From Pontederia crassipes (lineage: Eukaryota; Streptophyta; Magnoliopsida; Commelinales; Pontederiaceae): a stretch of 64,000 nt of DNA. Positions 35,830 to 47,823 of the stretch are shown here, piece after piece. The number at the start of each line of letters is the position of its first letter. The stretch's first letter is position 1. A program made the position numbers and the translations under genes. The notes beneath the pieces are model-generated. The model worked only from the letters and a program-made list of their open reading frames with translations. It searched no databases and was not told where the DNA came from. The stretch is taken from positions 27,036,874 through 27,100,873 of the forward strand of contig CM060195.1 in the NCBI GenBank assembly GCA_030549335.1, given 5' to 3'.

Positions 35830-37440
35830 AACGGATCAGCAAAACATTTAATGCATTGATATGTACTCATTCGAGATATCCTCTTTGACTTTCTAATCTC
35901 GTACAAATTTATACTTCGTGTCGATATATTTTCCTTTGTAATGGTATTTCTCATCCTACACATAAGCAATAGCTACTTGATTATCACAGTGAAAGATTAT
36001 TTTTTTATTGCATTATCAGAAATCCTCAACTTTTGAAGAAATCATTTAAGCCATAGAGCCTCTTGTACTGGCACTGAATAAGGTATGAATTCTTTCTCCA
36101 TAGTCGACAATGTCACACAATCTTATTTCTTGCTACTCCAAGTAATAGCACAATTGCTAAGCAATAAATTATATCCGGAGGTGAATTTTCGTTCATCAAC
36201 ATTATCAGTCCAATCAACATCGGTGAATCTAACAAGTCGTAAACTTTCTCCGTGATAGCATAGTGCAAGATCTATAGTACCTTTGAAATATCTCATGATT
36301 CTCTTCACTGTCTTCCAGTGTTAACGTCCTAGATTAGTCTGATATCGATAATTAGACTCACAACAAAATATATGTCTGATCGAGTACACATTATACATCA
36401 AATTGTTAACCACACTTGCTTAGGGGACATTGAACATTTTCTTTTGTTCCTCTAGAGTTTTAGGGCACATATCCATACTCAAAACATCACCTTTCATAAT
36501 AGCAGTGTCAATAAATTTGTAGTAATCCATATTAAAGGTTTTCAAAACATTTTTTACATATAATTCCTATAAAAAACCAATGATTCATTTTGAACGATCT
36601 CGTTGGATTTTATGTAGGCTACTTTACCCATATTCTTCATCTCAAACTTAATGATAGTGATCATCTTCATTAATCATGTTAAAATTATACGAAATGATTG
36701 ATTGATTAAATTTAAGACATAACTCTTTATATGATTATTTGAGCTCATAAATGAATCGATGCAGTTTGCAAACTTTACACTCTTCTTCTTTTACAACGAA
36801 GCCTTGAGGTTGCTCCATTTAAATTTTCTCATCTAGTTCTTCATTCAGAAATGTAGTCTTTACATCCATTTGTTGTAATTCTAAGTTCTTATGTGTGACT
36901 ATAAATAATATTAGGCGAATTGAAGCAAATCTTACAACAGGTGCAATGATTTCTTTATAGTCAACATCCGTTGTTTGCGAGCTTTAGATCTTTCAATTGA
37001 TTCATTCATGCCACGTTTAATTTTGAGAATCCACTTGTTTCCAGTTGTCTTACGGTCTACAAGAGATCAACCAAGTTTTAGACTTAATTTTTCTACGTGG
37101 ATCCTAACTCTTCATTGTCTTAATTCATTCTACCTTATAGGGGACAAGAAAGCTTTTTAACAGATTTAAGCTCAAATTCATCTTCCAAACTTACTAGAGA
37201 GAATTGCTCATCGTGCTCAGTAATGTAATGCGAACAATACAATTCTTTTTTTTTTATCATACTTGATATGCCTCCATATCCCTTTGGCATTGAGCATTAT
37301 TTTCAAGTGCAGATTCATTAACAACATGATTAATGGTCTTCAAAACCCCTTGTTCTTCTAAGACATATTGGAATTTGTGGTGCAAAATATCATAATTATC
37401 ACCATTTAACTTTTCATTTTTATTCAGGTCAACAATGATT
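35830..37440 (-). pseudogene. Copia-A reverse transcriptase and RNase H remnants
   Basis: Minus-strand translation gives decayed Copia RT (QMDVKTTFLNEELDEKI, EQPQGFVVKEEE, VCKLHRFIYELK), then at 36308-36123 the RNase H region (MKRIMRYFKGTIDLALCY, FTDVDW, TSGYNLLLSNCAITWSSKK), ending with ADPFTK near 35860. Stops and frameshifts are frequent. Gag, protease and integrase were not found and may be deleted or unrecognisable. Confidence 0.82.
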
Positions 37441-38117
37441 ATTTTGAAAGTCGTGATCTTGTTGGATCACGAAATAGGAGAAGTTAATATTATACATATT
37501 ATAATTTGACTGCAAGAACATAAATAATGAAATAATAATACTCATGAGTAGTGACGTCGAGAGGTTGCTATACTTTCACTCATCTACCACTATCTCCATG
37601 AAATATCATCATTCATTATATTAACAGTGCAACAAAATTAATCTAAGTCTTTGAATTTTGAATTAACACCTAATTCAAATAATTATATTTTATAATTTTG
37701 AATCAACTTATAATTCAAAATCACCGAAATTCATTTCGCATGGTACACCAAATTATTTCAAATATGACCAGGACAATAAGAACTAGTGCAACGAAGGCTC
37801 TTTCCCGAGGAGTATCAATTAAATAACCGTGCACTATCTTTTGGCTTGGCATCAATAAAAAAAATTGTGATAACTCACACATCAACTGTTAAGATTTCTG
37901 CACGAGAGAAATTATGCACAACAGAAAAACTCGAAAAATTTAAGACGACATAGAGTTTTATTAGATGAAAAAAATAGAAAAGGATTACAAGATCAGATTA
38001 CTTTCTCTTTGGACCCCTAGTGAGTTTATATAGGCGCTCTCTTTAACAGATGATAGGAATTACAGACTATATGGTGACTCTATATTAATTTCAAAAATAA
38101 AACATTTATCTTGTGAT

Positions 38118-39223
38118 AAGGAAATCAATGTTATTAGAATCAGATCAGACAATGATCCGAAAAAGTTTTCGTTTCAGGTCGAACCGATCGGACCGGTCGG
38201 TCGGATCAGATAATAATAATATATTATATTTATTATGATATAGTGAATTAAGCTATGATATTTTGATTATATAAATATATATATGATGTCAAAATGTAAT
38301 TATACAAAAAAATAACATTCATAAATGTATAATTAATTTTAAGATTTGATACTCAAATTATTATACACTTAATAAATTAAAATAATTGAATTTGATTATT
38401 ATATGCAAATTTTTTGTTGGTTAAATCTTTTTGTATTTCATACTTTAATTTTTATTTAGAAGCAACAAATACATATTTTTCTTCAAAATATTATGACAAG
38501 ATTATATATTTCATTAAGAACTATATAGTATAATTAGTAGTTAACTATTTAATTTGAGTTATTACATACTAAATTAAAGAAATTTAAACTTGTGTATATA
38601 TATTATTATATTATACTAAGCATATTATAGTTTGCACCATTCATTCATAAATAATTTATCTAATATGATAAATATTATATTAATATAATAAATATATAAT
38701 TAATTTATATTACAATATACATTTATGATATAAAAAAATGAATAAATATTAATCCATAAGTTAAAGCTCAAAGTTTAATAAATTCAAGACTAAATGAAGG
38801 GAAAAAGAACAAGTGAGCGTATAAAAATAGTCCCACATTCATAGTAGTAGGAAAGTGAGAGTAAATGAACAATTATAAATGAAGGATGAGACGAATGGGC
38901 TAATATGAGTATTCTTGGAGAAAGTCCATTTTTGGATATTTTCCAAATTTACAATAATAATTTTTATTAAATTATCTCTTAGTAAAAGAAATTTTAATAA
39001 AAAAATTTGGTTGAACCAAAAAATCGGGTTGAAACGCGGTTCAACCCGGTTTTGGCCGGTTCTTATCAGTTTTGATTGGTTCTTGATTGGTTCGATCCGG
39101 TCCAATCCGGTTCAAATTGAAGTCCGATTTTTGAACTTCAGATGGGTCGGAATAGTGGTCGGTCAGCGGTCGGACCGGTCCGACCGGCTGGTCTGGTCCG
39201 GCTGTGACAACACTGAAGGAAAT
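38118..39223. mobile_element. non-autonomous hAT inside the Copia-B 3' LTR
   Basis: Element 38126-39215 (1090 bp) starts CAATGTTATTAG and ends CTGTGACAACACTG, giving a TIR of the CA(G/A)TGTT type. A perfect 8-bp TSD, AAGGAAAT, is at 38118-38125 and 39216-39223. Removing it restores the LTR as seen at 43336-43697. The subterminal parts are rich in GGTCCGACCGG and CCGGTTC motifs and the core is AT-rich. No transposase. Confidence 0.9.
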
Positions 39224-39399
39224 AAATTAATTCCTTACCAATCTAATGATAAGGAAATATACATAATATATCAAACAAATTTCCTTTTATTTCAGAGTTT
39301 GGGTCTAGATGGATTTTTAGTTTGAGTAGGATTCAAGGCATTATTAATAATCTCCACCTTGAATTAAATCATCCAATCAGATATCTAATACTCTCTACC

Positions 39400-42300
39400 G
39401 CCAGTCCCAACTTGGGACTACTGTCACCTATCAATATTTAGCAAGTCCAAACAATGTTGAAACTTGCTAGTAGGAATTGATTTGGTGAACATGTTCGCTG
39501 AATTATCTTCTGTGCCGATTTTTTTCACATTAATCCTCTTCTCAGTACGGATAAAGTGATACCTGACGTTGTTTGGTTCTTTCATAATGCACTTGATCCT
39601 TGGCTAAGGATATTACATTTAAACTATCACAGTACACTATAGCCTGATCTTGTTGTAGTCCAAGATCTCTGACAAGGCCTTTTAAACAGATGTCTTTTTT
39701 AGTAGCTTCTGTTAATACCATGTACTCTGCCTTTGTAATAAATAGTATAACTGATGGCTGGAGTGTGGAGTGTGGCTTTCTAACTGAAAACAGAATTGCC
39801 AAGAGTGAAAACATAATCTATATATGATCTTCTTTTATCAACACCTGCAGCATAATTCGAGTCTGAATAACCTGCAACCAAACACTCCTTTCCACTTCTG
39901 TAGATGAGGCCAATGTCAAACATTCCTCTCAGATATGTTTTACTGTCTGGCAGTGCTCCTTTCCTAGATTGCTCATGAACCTGCTAATCACACTAACGAC
40001 ATACGCAATATTAGGTCTTGTGCATATCATAGCATACATCAAACTTTCGACTACATTGATATAGGGAATTTGAGACATGTACTCCTTTTTTTCGTCGGAC
40101 ATAAATTTAGTTGAAGAAAGTTGCACATTTGAAGCTGATGGAGTACTTAGGGTCTTCGCTGCAGCCATACCGAACCTAAATAAAATCTTCTAAATGTGAC
40201 TTTTCTGAGACAGAAATAATTTACCCTTTACGCGATTTCTATAAATCTCCATCCCTAAAATCTTCTTTGCTGCACCAAGATCCTTCATATCAAATTCTGC
40301 ACTAATGAGCTTCTTCAAATTCTGAATGTCTTCCATATTCCTTACAGTAATCAACATATTATCAACGTACAAGAGCAAATAGATAGTAGAATCACCCTTC
40401 ACCTTCTTGTGATAGACGCAACAATCATGAGGACTCCTGTTGAATTCCTTACTGATCATAAAACTATCGAATCTCTTGTACCACTATCTCGATAATTGCT
40501 TCAAGCTGACTTCTTCAATATGCAAACTTGATCTTCTTTATCTGGGATAGAGAAATCCTCTAGTTGATTCATGAGATGTCTTCTTCAAGTTTCCCATTGG
40601 AAAAGCTGTCTAATTGCTCGAGCTTCAAATTCTGATGTGCTACAATGGTAAGTAGCACTCGGATGGAAGTGTGCTTGACAATTGGAGAGAAAATCTCGTT
40701 GTAGTCTACTCTTTCTTTTTTACTGTAGCATTTATCAACTAAACGTGCTTTGAATCTGATGCCTTCAGCCTTTGGACTTTCAACCTTCTTCTTGAAAATC
40801 CATTTGCATCCAATGACCTTTCCTTTTTGGTAACTTGACTAACTCCCAAATCTAATTCTTGTGAAGAGACTCCATCACTTCGCGCATTGTCGCAATCCAC
40901 TATTCTGATTCTGCACGTGTGATAGCATCCTTGTAACTCGATGACTCTGACGACTCCACCTCTTCAGCTACTTGGAATGCATATGTAATCATGTCCTCAA
41001 AGTCATAACTCTTAGGAGGACCTACTTCCCTGCGAGCACGTCCAACGGTTAGACTTGTCATTGCTTTTTCTGTTTACTCCTCAACTCTGGTTGTTCAACC
41101 TGATGAGATTCTTTTGTCTCATTCTGAATTAGAGTTATTCCAAACTCCACATGTTTGTTGACATCCTTCTCTCCTGAGTCAACAACATTTGATTTTTGCT
41201 TGAGCATACATCTCATCAAAGGATATGTTTTTGCTGTGAATAGCATTGTGTTCTAAAGGAGATCAGATTCTGAAGTCTTTTACACCTGCACCATATCTCA
41301 CAAAAACTCCTTCTTTGGCACTTGGTTCCAACTTTCCTTCGCGGACATGATAATATGTTGGACAACAAAAAATTTTCAGATTAGTATAATCAGTAAGATT
41401 TCTTGACCATATCTCAATGGGAGTCTTCAAATCGATCGTGGTTGTAGGACTTTGATTGACAAGGTAGCATATTGTGCAACAGCCTCAGCCCATAATGACT
41501 TATTCAGATCAGAGTTAGAGAGCATGCATCGTGCCCTCAGAAGAGTTCTATTCATACGTTCTACTACACTATTATGCTGCAGTGTATCTCTAACGGTGAG
41601 ATGTCTCGTAATGCCTTCATTCTTGCAGAACTGATCAAATTCAGACGAACAAAATTCTAAGCCGTTATCGGTACGAAAGCATTTCATCTTTCTCGATGTC
41701 TAATTTTTCACCGGGGCCTTCCACTGTTTAAAAGCTTCAAATGTCTCGCTCTTGTGCTTCATCATGAATACCCACGTCATTCTTGAGTAATCATCTATTA
41801 CAAATAGGAAGTATGTAGAACCTCATAGAAATGGAACACGAAAGGGGCCCCAATAGTCAGTGTGGATGTGATCGAGCCTTGCCTTCGTCTTGTGCATGAC
41901 TTTGTTGAATTGATGTCATTTTTGTTTGCAAAAAATGCAATACTTTCAGAATCCAATCTTAGATATCTTCTTACCATTCAAAAGATTGCGCTTACTAAGG
42001 ATCCCTTTCTGACTCATATGTCCAAGTCGCATGTGGTACAACTTGAATGCTTCTGATTTTGATTTGGATGAACTACCTACTGTAGTCATGCTAGAAATTT
42101 CTGTGCCTTGTAGTATGTATAAGGACTTTTGTCTCACTCCTCTCATGACTTCAACATCACCCCTTGGTGACTGTGACAACATCTCCTGCAACATCCATCC
42201 GACATCCTTTGAAGTTTAAGAATTCCAACGATATCAAATTTTTTTTAGTTGCGAAATATGATGTCTCTCTGTCAATGTTCTTATCCGACTGTCATGAGTT

Positions 42301-43300
42301 CTGATCTAAATTGAGTCGATTTCAACTATTCTACAGGCTGCATCATTGTCTATGATGACGTTTCCGCTATCAATATTCTGATAAGTTGAGAACTACTTTT
42401 TGTGCGAAGTCGTCATGAATTCAGAAACTAACTTTTCTCCAAACATCTCTAATAAGATACCATGAGAGTCAAATCATCATAATGAGATTCGCTATTATGG
42501 TGTTCTACTGTAGCAATCGTGTCATTCTTCTTTTTCTTGGGGCAATCTTTCTTCTAGTGATCCGGTTCTTTGCAGTAGTTGCAGATGTCCTTCAGATTGA
42601 TGCCCTTCTTTTTCTTCGATTTACCCTTGTTAAGATTTGTCTTCTCTGCGATTGTTATCAACCCTGTGCCCTAAGTCTCCACAGTCTTTCCAAACGCCCT
42701 ATGACAAAATTCACGAGTTTGTAAATTCGATTTTACTTCTTACAGAGTAATTGTGTTTCTTTCGATTATAACAGATTGAATGAAATTTTCGTATGACAAG
42801 AGAAAAAATACCAACAAAAGTAGGGCAACATTTTCATCCTCAATCTTCACATCTATATTTCGTAATTCCATCAACATAGTATTCATCTGATGAAGATGAT
42901 CTTTTAGTGGGGTACCTTGTTGCATGCGGAGGGACGGACGTTACTTCAACAACAACTTGTTGGTCAGATATTTGGTCATATAGATACTCTCAAGTTTTCG
43001 ACCACAGGTCAATCGCCGTTCCTTGATCGGCGACTTTAATAATCACCTCGTCCGTCAGACACAACAAGATCATAGAGTGCGCCTTCTCCTCCTGTGCCGT
43101 TAAATTTACGAGGTCGACATTCTTTTCTTTACCCTTGGAGTTTTCCTCCTTTGATTTATCTTCGACACATTCGCGAGTGGCACCCAAACTCCTTGTTGTT
43201 TCAGAAGTGTCCGCATCTTGATCTGTCAGAGACTAAAACTATTTTGTTCCAAAAATTTCTCGATGTTCACGTTGTGCGATGACATCTCTACGCCTGACGG
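39400..43300 (-). pseudogene. Copia-B gag-pol polyprotein, broken
   Basis: The domains run in the usual Copia order on the minus strand. Gag is at about 43190-42740 (DQGTAIDLWSK, LKDHLHQMNTMLMELRN). A CCHC knuckle lies near 42590-42510 (YCKEPDH, KDCPKKKK). GAG-pre-integrase is at 42090-41950 (LYHMRLGHMSQKGILSKR). Integrase is at 41687-41427 (KCFRTDNGLEFCSSEFDQFC, ERMNRTLLRARCML). RT is at 40459-40190 (YLLLYVDNMLI, where the YVDD box reads YVDN, so an active-site aspartate is lost). RNase H is at about 40168-39600 (ICTRPNIAYVVSVISRFM, TKAEYMVLTEA, IVYCDS). Several frameshifts and stops make it non-functional. Motifs and LTR size fit the Tork/Tnt1-type lineages; this placement is an inference. 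Confidence 0.88.
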
Positions 43301-43335
43301 ACAATCGATAATGAAATCTCGCTTTGATACCAGCT

Positions 43336-43697
43336 TGTTAGGATTTCTACAGGAGAGAAATTATGCACTACAGGAAAACTCGAGAAATTTAAGGCGGCAC
43401 AGAGTTTTATTAGATAGAAGAAACAGAAGAGGATTATAAGATCATATTTCTTTCTCTTTGGACCTCTAGAGAGTTTATATAGACACTCCCTTTAACAGAT
43501 GATATGAATTACAGATTAATTGGGTCTCCATATTAATTCCAAAAGTAGAACACCTATCTTGTGATAAGAAAAAAATTAATTCCTTAACAATCTAATGATA
43601 AGGAAATATACAAAATATGTCAGACAAAATTCCTTTTATTTCAAAGTTTGGGTCTAGATGGTTTCCAGTTGGAGTAGGATTCAAGGCATTATCAACA
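43336..43697 (-). repeat. Copia-B 5' LTR (right), 362 bp
   Basis: An intact copy of the LTR that, on the left, is interrupted by the hAT. It starts TGTTAGGATT and ends ATTATCAACA on the plus strand. The primer binding site lies immediately left. Confidence 0.9.
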
Positions 43698-43702
43698 TCA
43701 AC

Positions 43703-43962
43703 TCTATTTCTAAAGACTACATCAACCATGCACTCGACCAGTTCCTCAAAATTTTTTAGACATGCATTTCGGGCCAGACACCACTCAACAAAAAGACACT
43801 AATTATTGTGATAATATTTGAATCTTAAGGTGTCTTAGTCCTATAAAAAAATTACACATGTTTCATGTATCATTTAATTGCCTATAAATTGTATAATTAG
43901 ACAAACTAATTATTTTTTATTATAGACTTGCATGAAACATTGATTTCAACAGATAGCGCGCG

Positions 43963-44017
<55 letters not shown>

Positions 44018-44340
44018 ACACATGTTAATTAATTCTTACAAAAGAAATTAGTTCAATTTATTTAATTTCAACTCAATTTCAAATTTTATCCTAATTATCA
44101 TACTTAACAAATTTTGACATGTCAATTTTAAATTCAAATTCACAAATTTAACACACAGTCAAAATTTTAGGAAGACAATTATTTACAATAAATTATGGAC
44201 ATACTAATTTTGAATTCAAATTCAAACTTCAAATTATTTAAAATGCCTTGCATAATTGAATTTAGATCACAATAATAAATATCATTATGACATACATAAA
44301 TGACAATATTGATTTCATGCATGATAACACATTTATTGAC
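43703..44340. other. Copia-A internal leader, AT-rich, with (CA)n(TA)n
   Basis: Non-coding sequence between Copia-B and the MULE, presumably part of the Copia-A 5' interior. It contains a compound (CA)n(TA)n microsatellite at about 43962-44014. Confidence 0.5.
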
Positions 44341-44946
44341 AATATTTGGGGTAAATTACATGAATCACCTCCAACTTAGGTTGTTGTAATTACTCGTTCT
44401 CGAACCTTTAATTTGTAACTAAATTATTCTCCAACTTTAATTTTTTTGCATACTTCGTCCACTTGACCAGTAATAACCACTTTCCCGATTAAATTTCTAA
44501 CGTGACACAATAAAAGTTAGTAAAATTAATAAAAAACTATTATAAAATTAATAAAGAAATTATAAAAAATAAAAAAGATCGGCGCCTGCTCGTCAGCGAG
44601 CTAATGAGGGGCCTGTGGGCGTCCCCTATGTGAGCTTGCGCGCCGGACCGACCCCCAACTGCGCGAGCTCGCACTGGGAGTGCCGGACCCTTTTCTTCCT
44701 CATCAAAGCGTGCGAGCTCGCGCATCACATGGGGGCGCCGGCCCCCCTTCTTCCTCGTCGTGTGCAAGGAAGAAAAGGGAGGCCGACGCTCCCCTCGCGA
44801 GCTCGTTCGACGTCGTTGTTTGTTTAGATTCTTTAGAATATTAATACATTTTGATTTGGATCAATGTTATGTTCCCGCTTTCTCTGTTCAATTTTCGATC
44901 GTGATCACTGATAAGTTCATAAGTTTGGCTGCTTAGAAGAGAGGAG

Positions 44947-45499
44947 ATGGGCCAATGCTTCAGCAAGCAATCGTAAGAACAACAACGAAGAAAAGAAGGT
45001 GCAATCGGGGGGCAAAGCCACCGACACCGACGACCCAACAACAATAGTTCCAACAACCGCAGCAATGGGGACTGTATGAGGATCACTCAAAGCCCACACA
45101 GCCTCCACCTCCTCCTGACTCCGTCCCTGTCGTCCATTTCCAACAGCAAAATCAATTGCCGCCTCCTGCGACACAGCAAACACCGCAGGGGGGCCGCCTG
45201 TGTTGAGGGCCCCTGTGACCACCGCTGAGCCAGACACCGTCCTGGGCAAGTCCTTCGAGAACATCACGTCTCACTACACCATGAAGAAGGAGCTCAGCCG
45301 CGAGCAGTTCGAGGTCACCTACCTGTGCATCGAGAATGTCACGTCCCACTACACCATGAGGAAGGAGCTCAGCCGCGAGCAGTTCGAGGTCACCTACCTG
45401 TGCATCGAGAATGTCACGTCTCACTACACCATGAGGAAGGAGCTCAGCCGCGAGCAGTTCGAGGTCACCTACTTGTGCATCGAGAAGGCCACCGGCTCG
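44947..45499 (+). pseudogene. captured CDPK 5' end with triplicated ATP-loop segment
   Basis: A fragment of a calcium-dependent protein kinase gene. The start ATG at 44947 gives MGQCFSKQ, the myristoylation/palmitoylation signal of CDPKs, then a stop. After a frame change, PVTTAEPDTVLGKSFENITS at about 45210-45270 continues into the beginning of the kinase domain. The segment ENITSHYTMKKELSREQFEV plus TYLCI (75 bp) is present three times in tandem, at 45257-45331, 45332-45406 and 45407-45481, followed by EKATG. In normal CDPKs this region is the glycine-rich ATP loop (GxGxxG). Here all three glycines are replaced (SxExxE) in every copy, so no kinase activity is possible. The kinase core, junction domain and EF hands are absent. 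Confidence 0.88.
45257..45481 (+). repeat. 75-bp in-frame tandem triplication
   Basis: Three units of exactly 75 bp keep the reading frame. Units 2 and 3 are almost identical and differ from unit 1 at a few bases (I/V and K/R codons), implying that unit 1 is the oldest or was separately mutated. The glycine-loop substitutions are shared, so they predate the triplication. Confidence 0.92.
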
Positions 45500-45837
45500 C
45501 TGGCGAACTCGCACAGGGGCACAGGCCCCCTCGCGAGAGGGTCCGTCGATGCCCTATGTGAGAGCTCACCGGTGGGCTTGATCACGCCCACCGGTGAGCT
45601 CGCACACGCCCCCTTTTTATTATATTTATATATTTTTATTGTATTTTATAATATTTTATTATTTTTTATTGTGCCACATCATTAATATAATAAAAAAACT
45701 GACTATTACCGATCAAAGGAACGATACATGCAAGGAAAATAAAGTTCGGAGATAATTGAATTACAAATTAAAGTTAGGAGACAATTGAGATATTGACCTA
45801 AAGTTGGGGACCGTTTGTGTAATTTACCCCAATATTT

Positions 45838-46338
45838 AAATCAACTAACTATTGCATTAATTCAACAAATATTTTATTAATAGTATTAAATTTCATGCAT
45901 GACTTTAAAATGTACAAAAAAATTCTAAGAAAATACATTATTTTCTATTTTTAATATATATTTTTAATTATTTTAATATTCTCAAAAATTTAAAAAGAAA
46001 AGTAAAACTATTTATTGGAATGTAGCAGCCCAACTGCCAATTCATATGGCTGCAACACCTTTTTATTATATTTTAATTTTATTTTTCTCGAAATAGTTTT
46101 TTATTTTTCTCTTTTTTTGTAACATGTGCAAAAAAAAATTCAAAAAAATCATACAAAATATTAAAATAAATTAGAAGAATATATTATTATGACATAGATT
46201 AATCCATAATATATTTGTGATGACAAAGATCACTTTGTCCCTCGGTTGTGATAATACAAGATACATATATTCTAAAATATTATTATTTTTTGTGCAAATA
46301 CGAGTTCGAGAAAAAAAATAAAAAAACTCTGATACAGA
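45838..46338. other. Copia-A internal leader, continued
   Basis: AT-rich, non-coding stretch between the MULE and the primer site of Copia-A at 46328-46337. Confidence 0.5.
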
Positions 46339-46399
46339 TGTTGGATCTATAACATATATAATTCATAAAAGTTGTGAAATACCTTTTACACACTACAAG

Positions 46400-46990
46400 A
46401 AAATTGTCTTTTACCGACGGTCCTAACCGTCGGTAAAATGGCTAGATCCGTCGAAAATCACGATTTCTGACGATTCTTTCGACGGACAGTGTCTGTGCGA
46501 AAAAGGGGCGTCACAAACATTTTGCGACGGTTTCTTTTGAACCGTCGGTATTACAGACGGTCTAGCTGGCGGACGCGGCAGTCGAACGTTGAGTATCGAC
46601 GGGGCGAACCGTCGATATTATCAACGCTTAGGACCATCGATATATATCGACGGTTTGAACCGTCAATAGTATTGACGGTTCGTGCCGTCAATATTTATCG
46701 GCGGCTTAAACCGTCGATAGTATCGGCGATTCGTGTCGTCGATATCTATCGGCGGCTTGAACCGTGGATACTATCGACGGTTTTAACCATCGATATATAT
46801 CGGCGGCTTAAATCGTCGATAGTATCGACGGTTCAAACCATCGACAATCTTGTATCGACGGTTTTACTCTTGGGCTACGACCATCGATAATTCTGTACCG
46901 ACGGATATAACCGTCGGTAAGTATCGAAAAAATCCGTTGAAGATTGTAATATTTCAGCTATTTCCGAAGGTCCGTCGGAAACATAAAAAA
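46400..46990. repeat. CACTA left subterminal repeats
   Basis: More than a dozen copies of GACGGTT and AACCGTCGATA in alternating orientation at roughly 18-20-bp spacing, forming palindromes such as GACGGTTTGAACCGTC. In En/Spm, repeats at this position bind the TNPA protein; the same role is inferred. Confidence 0.85.
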
Positions 46991-47823
46991 TTTTAAAAAA
47001 AATGGTGAATTTTAAATGTCCGAACAGATATAATACAACACATTTGATTCACAGATAATTCAATTCACAGTTCACATCACAGATAATTCAATTACTACAC
47101 TTAATTCACATAATCCAAACATAAAACAAATTGAACATCACATAATCGAACGGCATAACGTCTTCGTCACGACGAAGAGCTGAAGTTCAATTCGCATAAC
47201 GTCTTGGTCGCAAAACATCACTGCACAAAATTGAAATAGAGTAAAAGTTATAACATATGAAAATGCAAAAAAAACATGAATTCAGATTTGTTAAGTGTTG
47301 AAGAGCAAAATCTAAAGTGCGCACTAATTTGAATCTAAAATCTAAACTATACGTAATTTGATAAATTCAATAGAAGATGCGTAAACTAACAAGCTAACGC
47401 CGAATCTCAAAATTGAAGCAAAATCGAGCATAATCATCCAAAATAATAGAAAGAGGCATATGAGTTTTAATCATCATTACCATTTAAATCCAAAATGCCG
47501 AAGTTATCATTAAAATAAGGTTGCTAAGTTTTTTTCCTATGATTTCTTGCGGTGGTCAGGAAGTATGTTGAAGTTCATGGCCAATCAGGAAAAAATAGGA
47601 AACATAAACTACAAGTATATTTATTTATACTAAGTACTGACATTTACATGATCCAGCTGTCTGCATTCCTTTTTCGGTGAAAACTTTGAAAGTCTACAGA
47701 TCTAATTAAAAGGGATGAAGAGTAAAATCTAAGTTAGTACCCGTGTTGATGTCAAAGTGCATATGAATCTAATGAGTACAATGAACCTACAGATTAAAGC
47801 AAATTCCAAAAAATAATTATGTA

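Larger units (their letters stand above)
37882..43702 (-). mobile_element. Copia-B: Copia LTR retrotransposon with TSD TCAAC
   Basis: Element 37887-43697 with LTRs TGTTAGGATT...TTATCAACA and a perfect 5-bp TSD, TCAAC (37882-37886, 43698-43702). The 5' LTR is 43336-43697 (362 bp). The 3' LTR is 37887-39349 because a 1.09-kb hAT has inserted in it. The primer site TGGTATCAAAGC (complement of 43321-43332) abuts the 5' LTR, and AAGGTGGAGAT (complement of about 39350-39360) is the polypurine tract. The coding region on the minus strand is full of breaks. A solo LTR of the same family is at 59329-59686. Confidence 0.93.
44341..45837. mobile_element. Pack-MULE-like element with captured CDPK fragment
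   Basis: Element 44348-45830 (1483 bp) has TIRs of about 180 bp, roughly 75% alike, starting GGGGTAAATTAC and ending GTAATTTACCCC. A perfect direct repeat AATATTT flanks it (44341-44347, 45831-45837), slightly shorter than the 9 bp usual for MULEs. Between the TIRs is GC-rich sequence including the 5' part of a calcium-dependent protein kinase gene. No transposase. This is the structure of a Pack-MULE. Confidence 0.82.

Noticed and set aside
45200-45685. 161-codon plus-strand ORF as a real kinase-like gene
   Set aside because: It covers only a triplicated ATP-loop segment with mutated glycines and runs into MULE terminal sequence; no kinase core.
46489-46890. 133-codon ORF with repeated RRLEPSI/VNIYRR units
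   Set aside because: It is a translation of the CACTA subterminal repeats.
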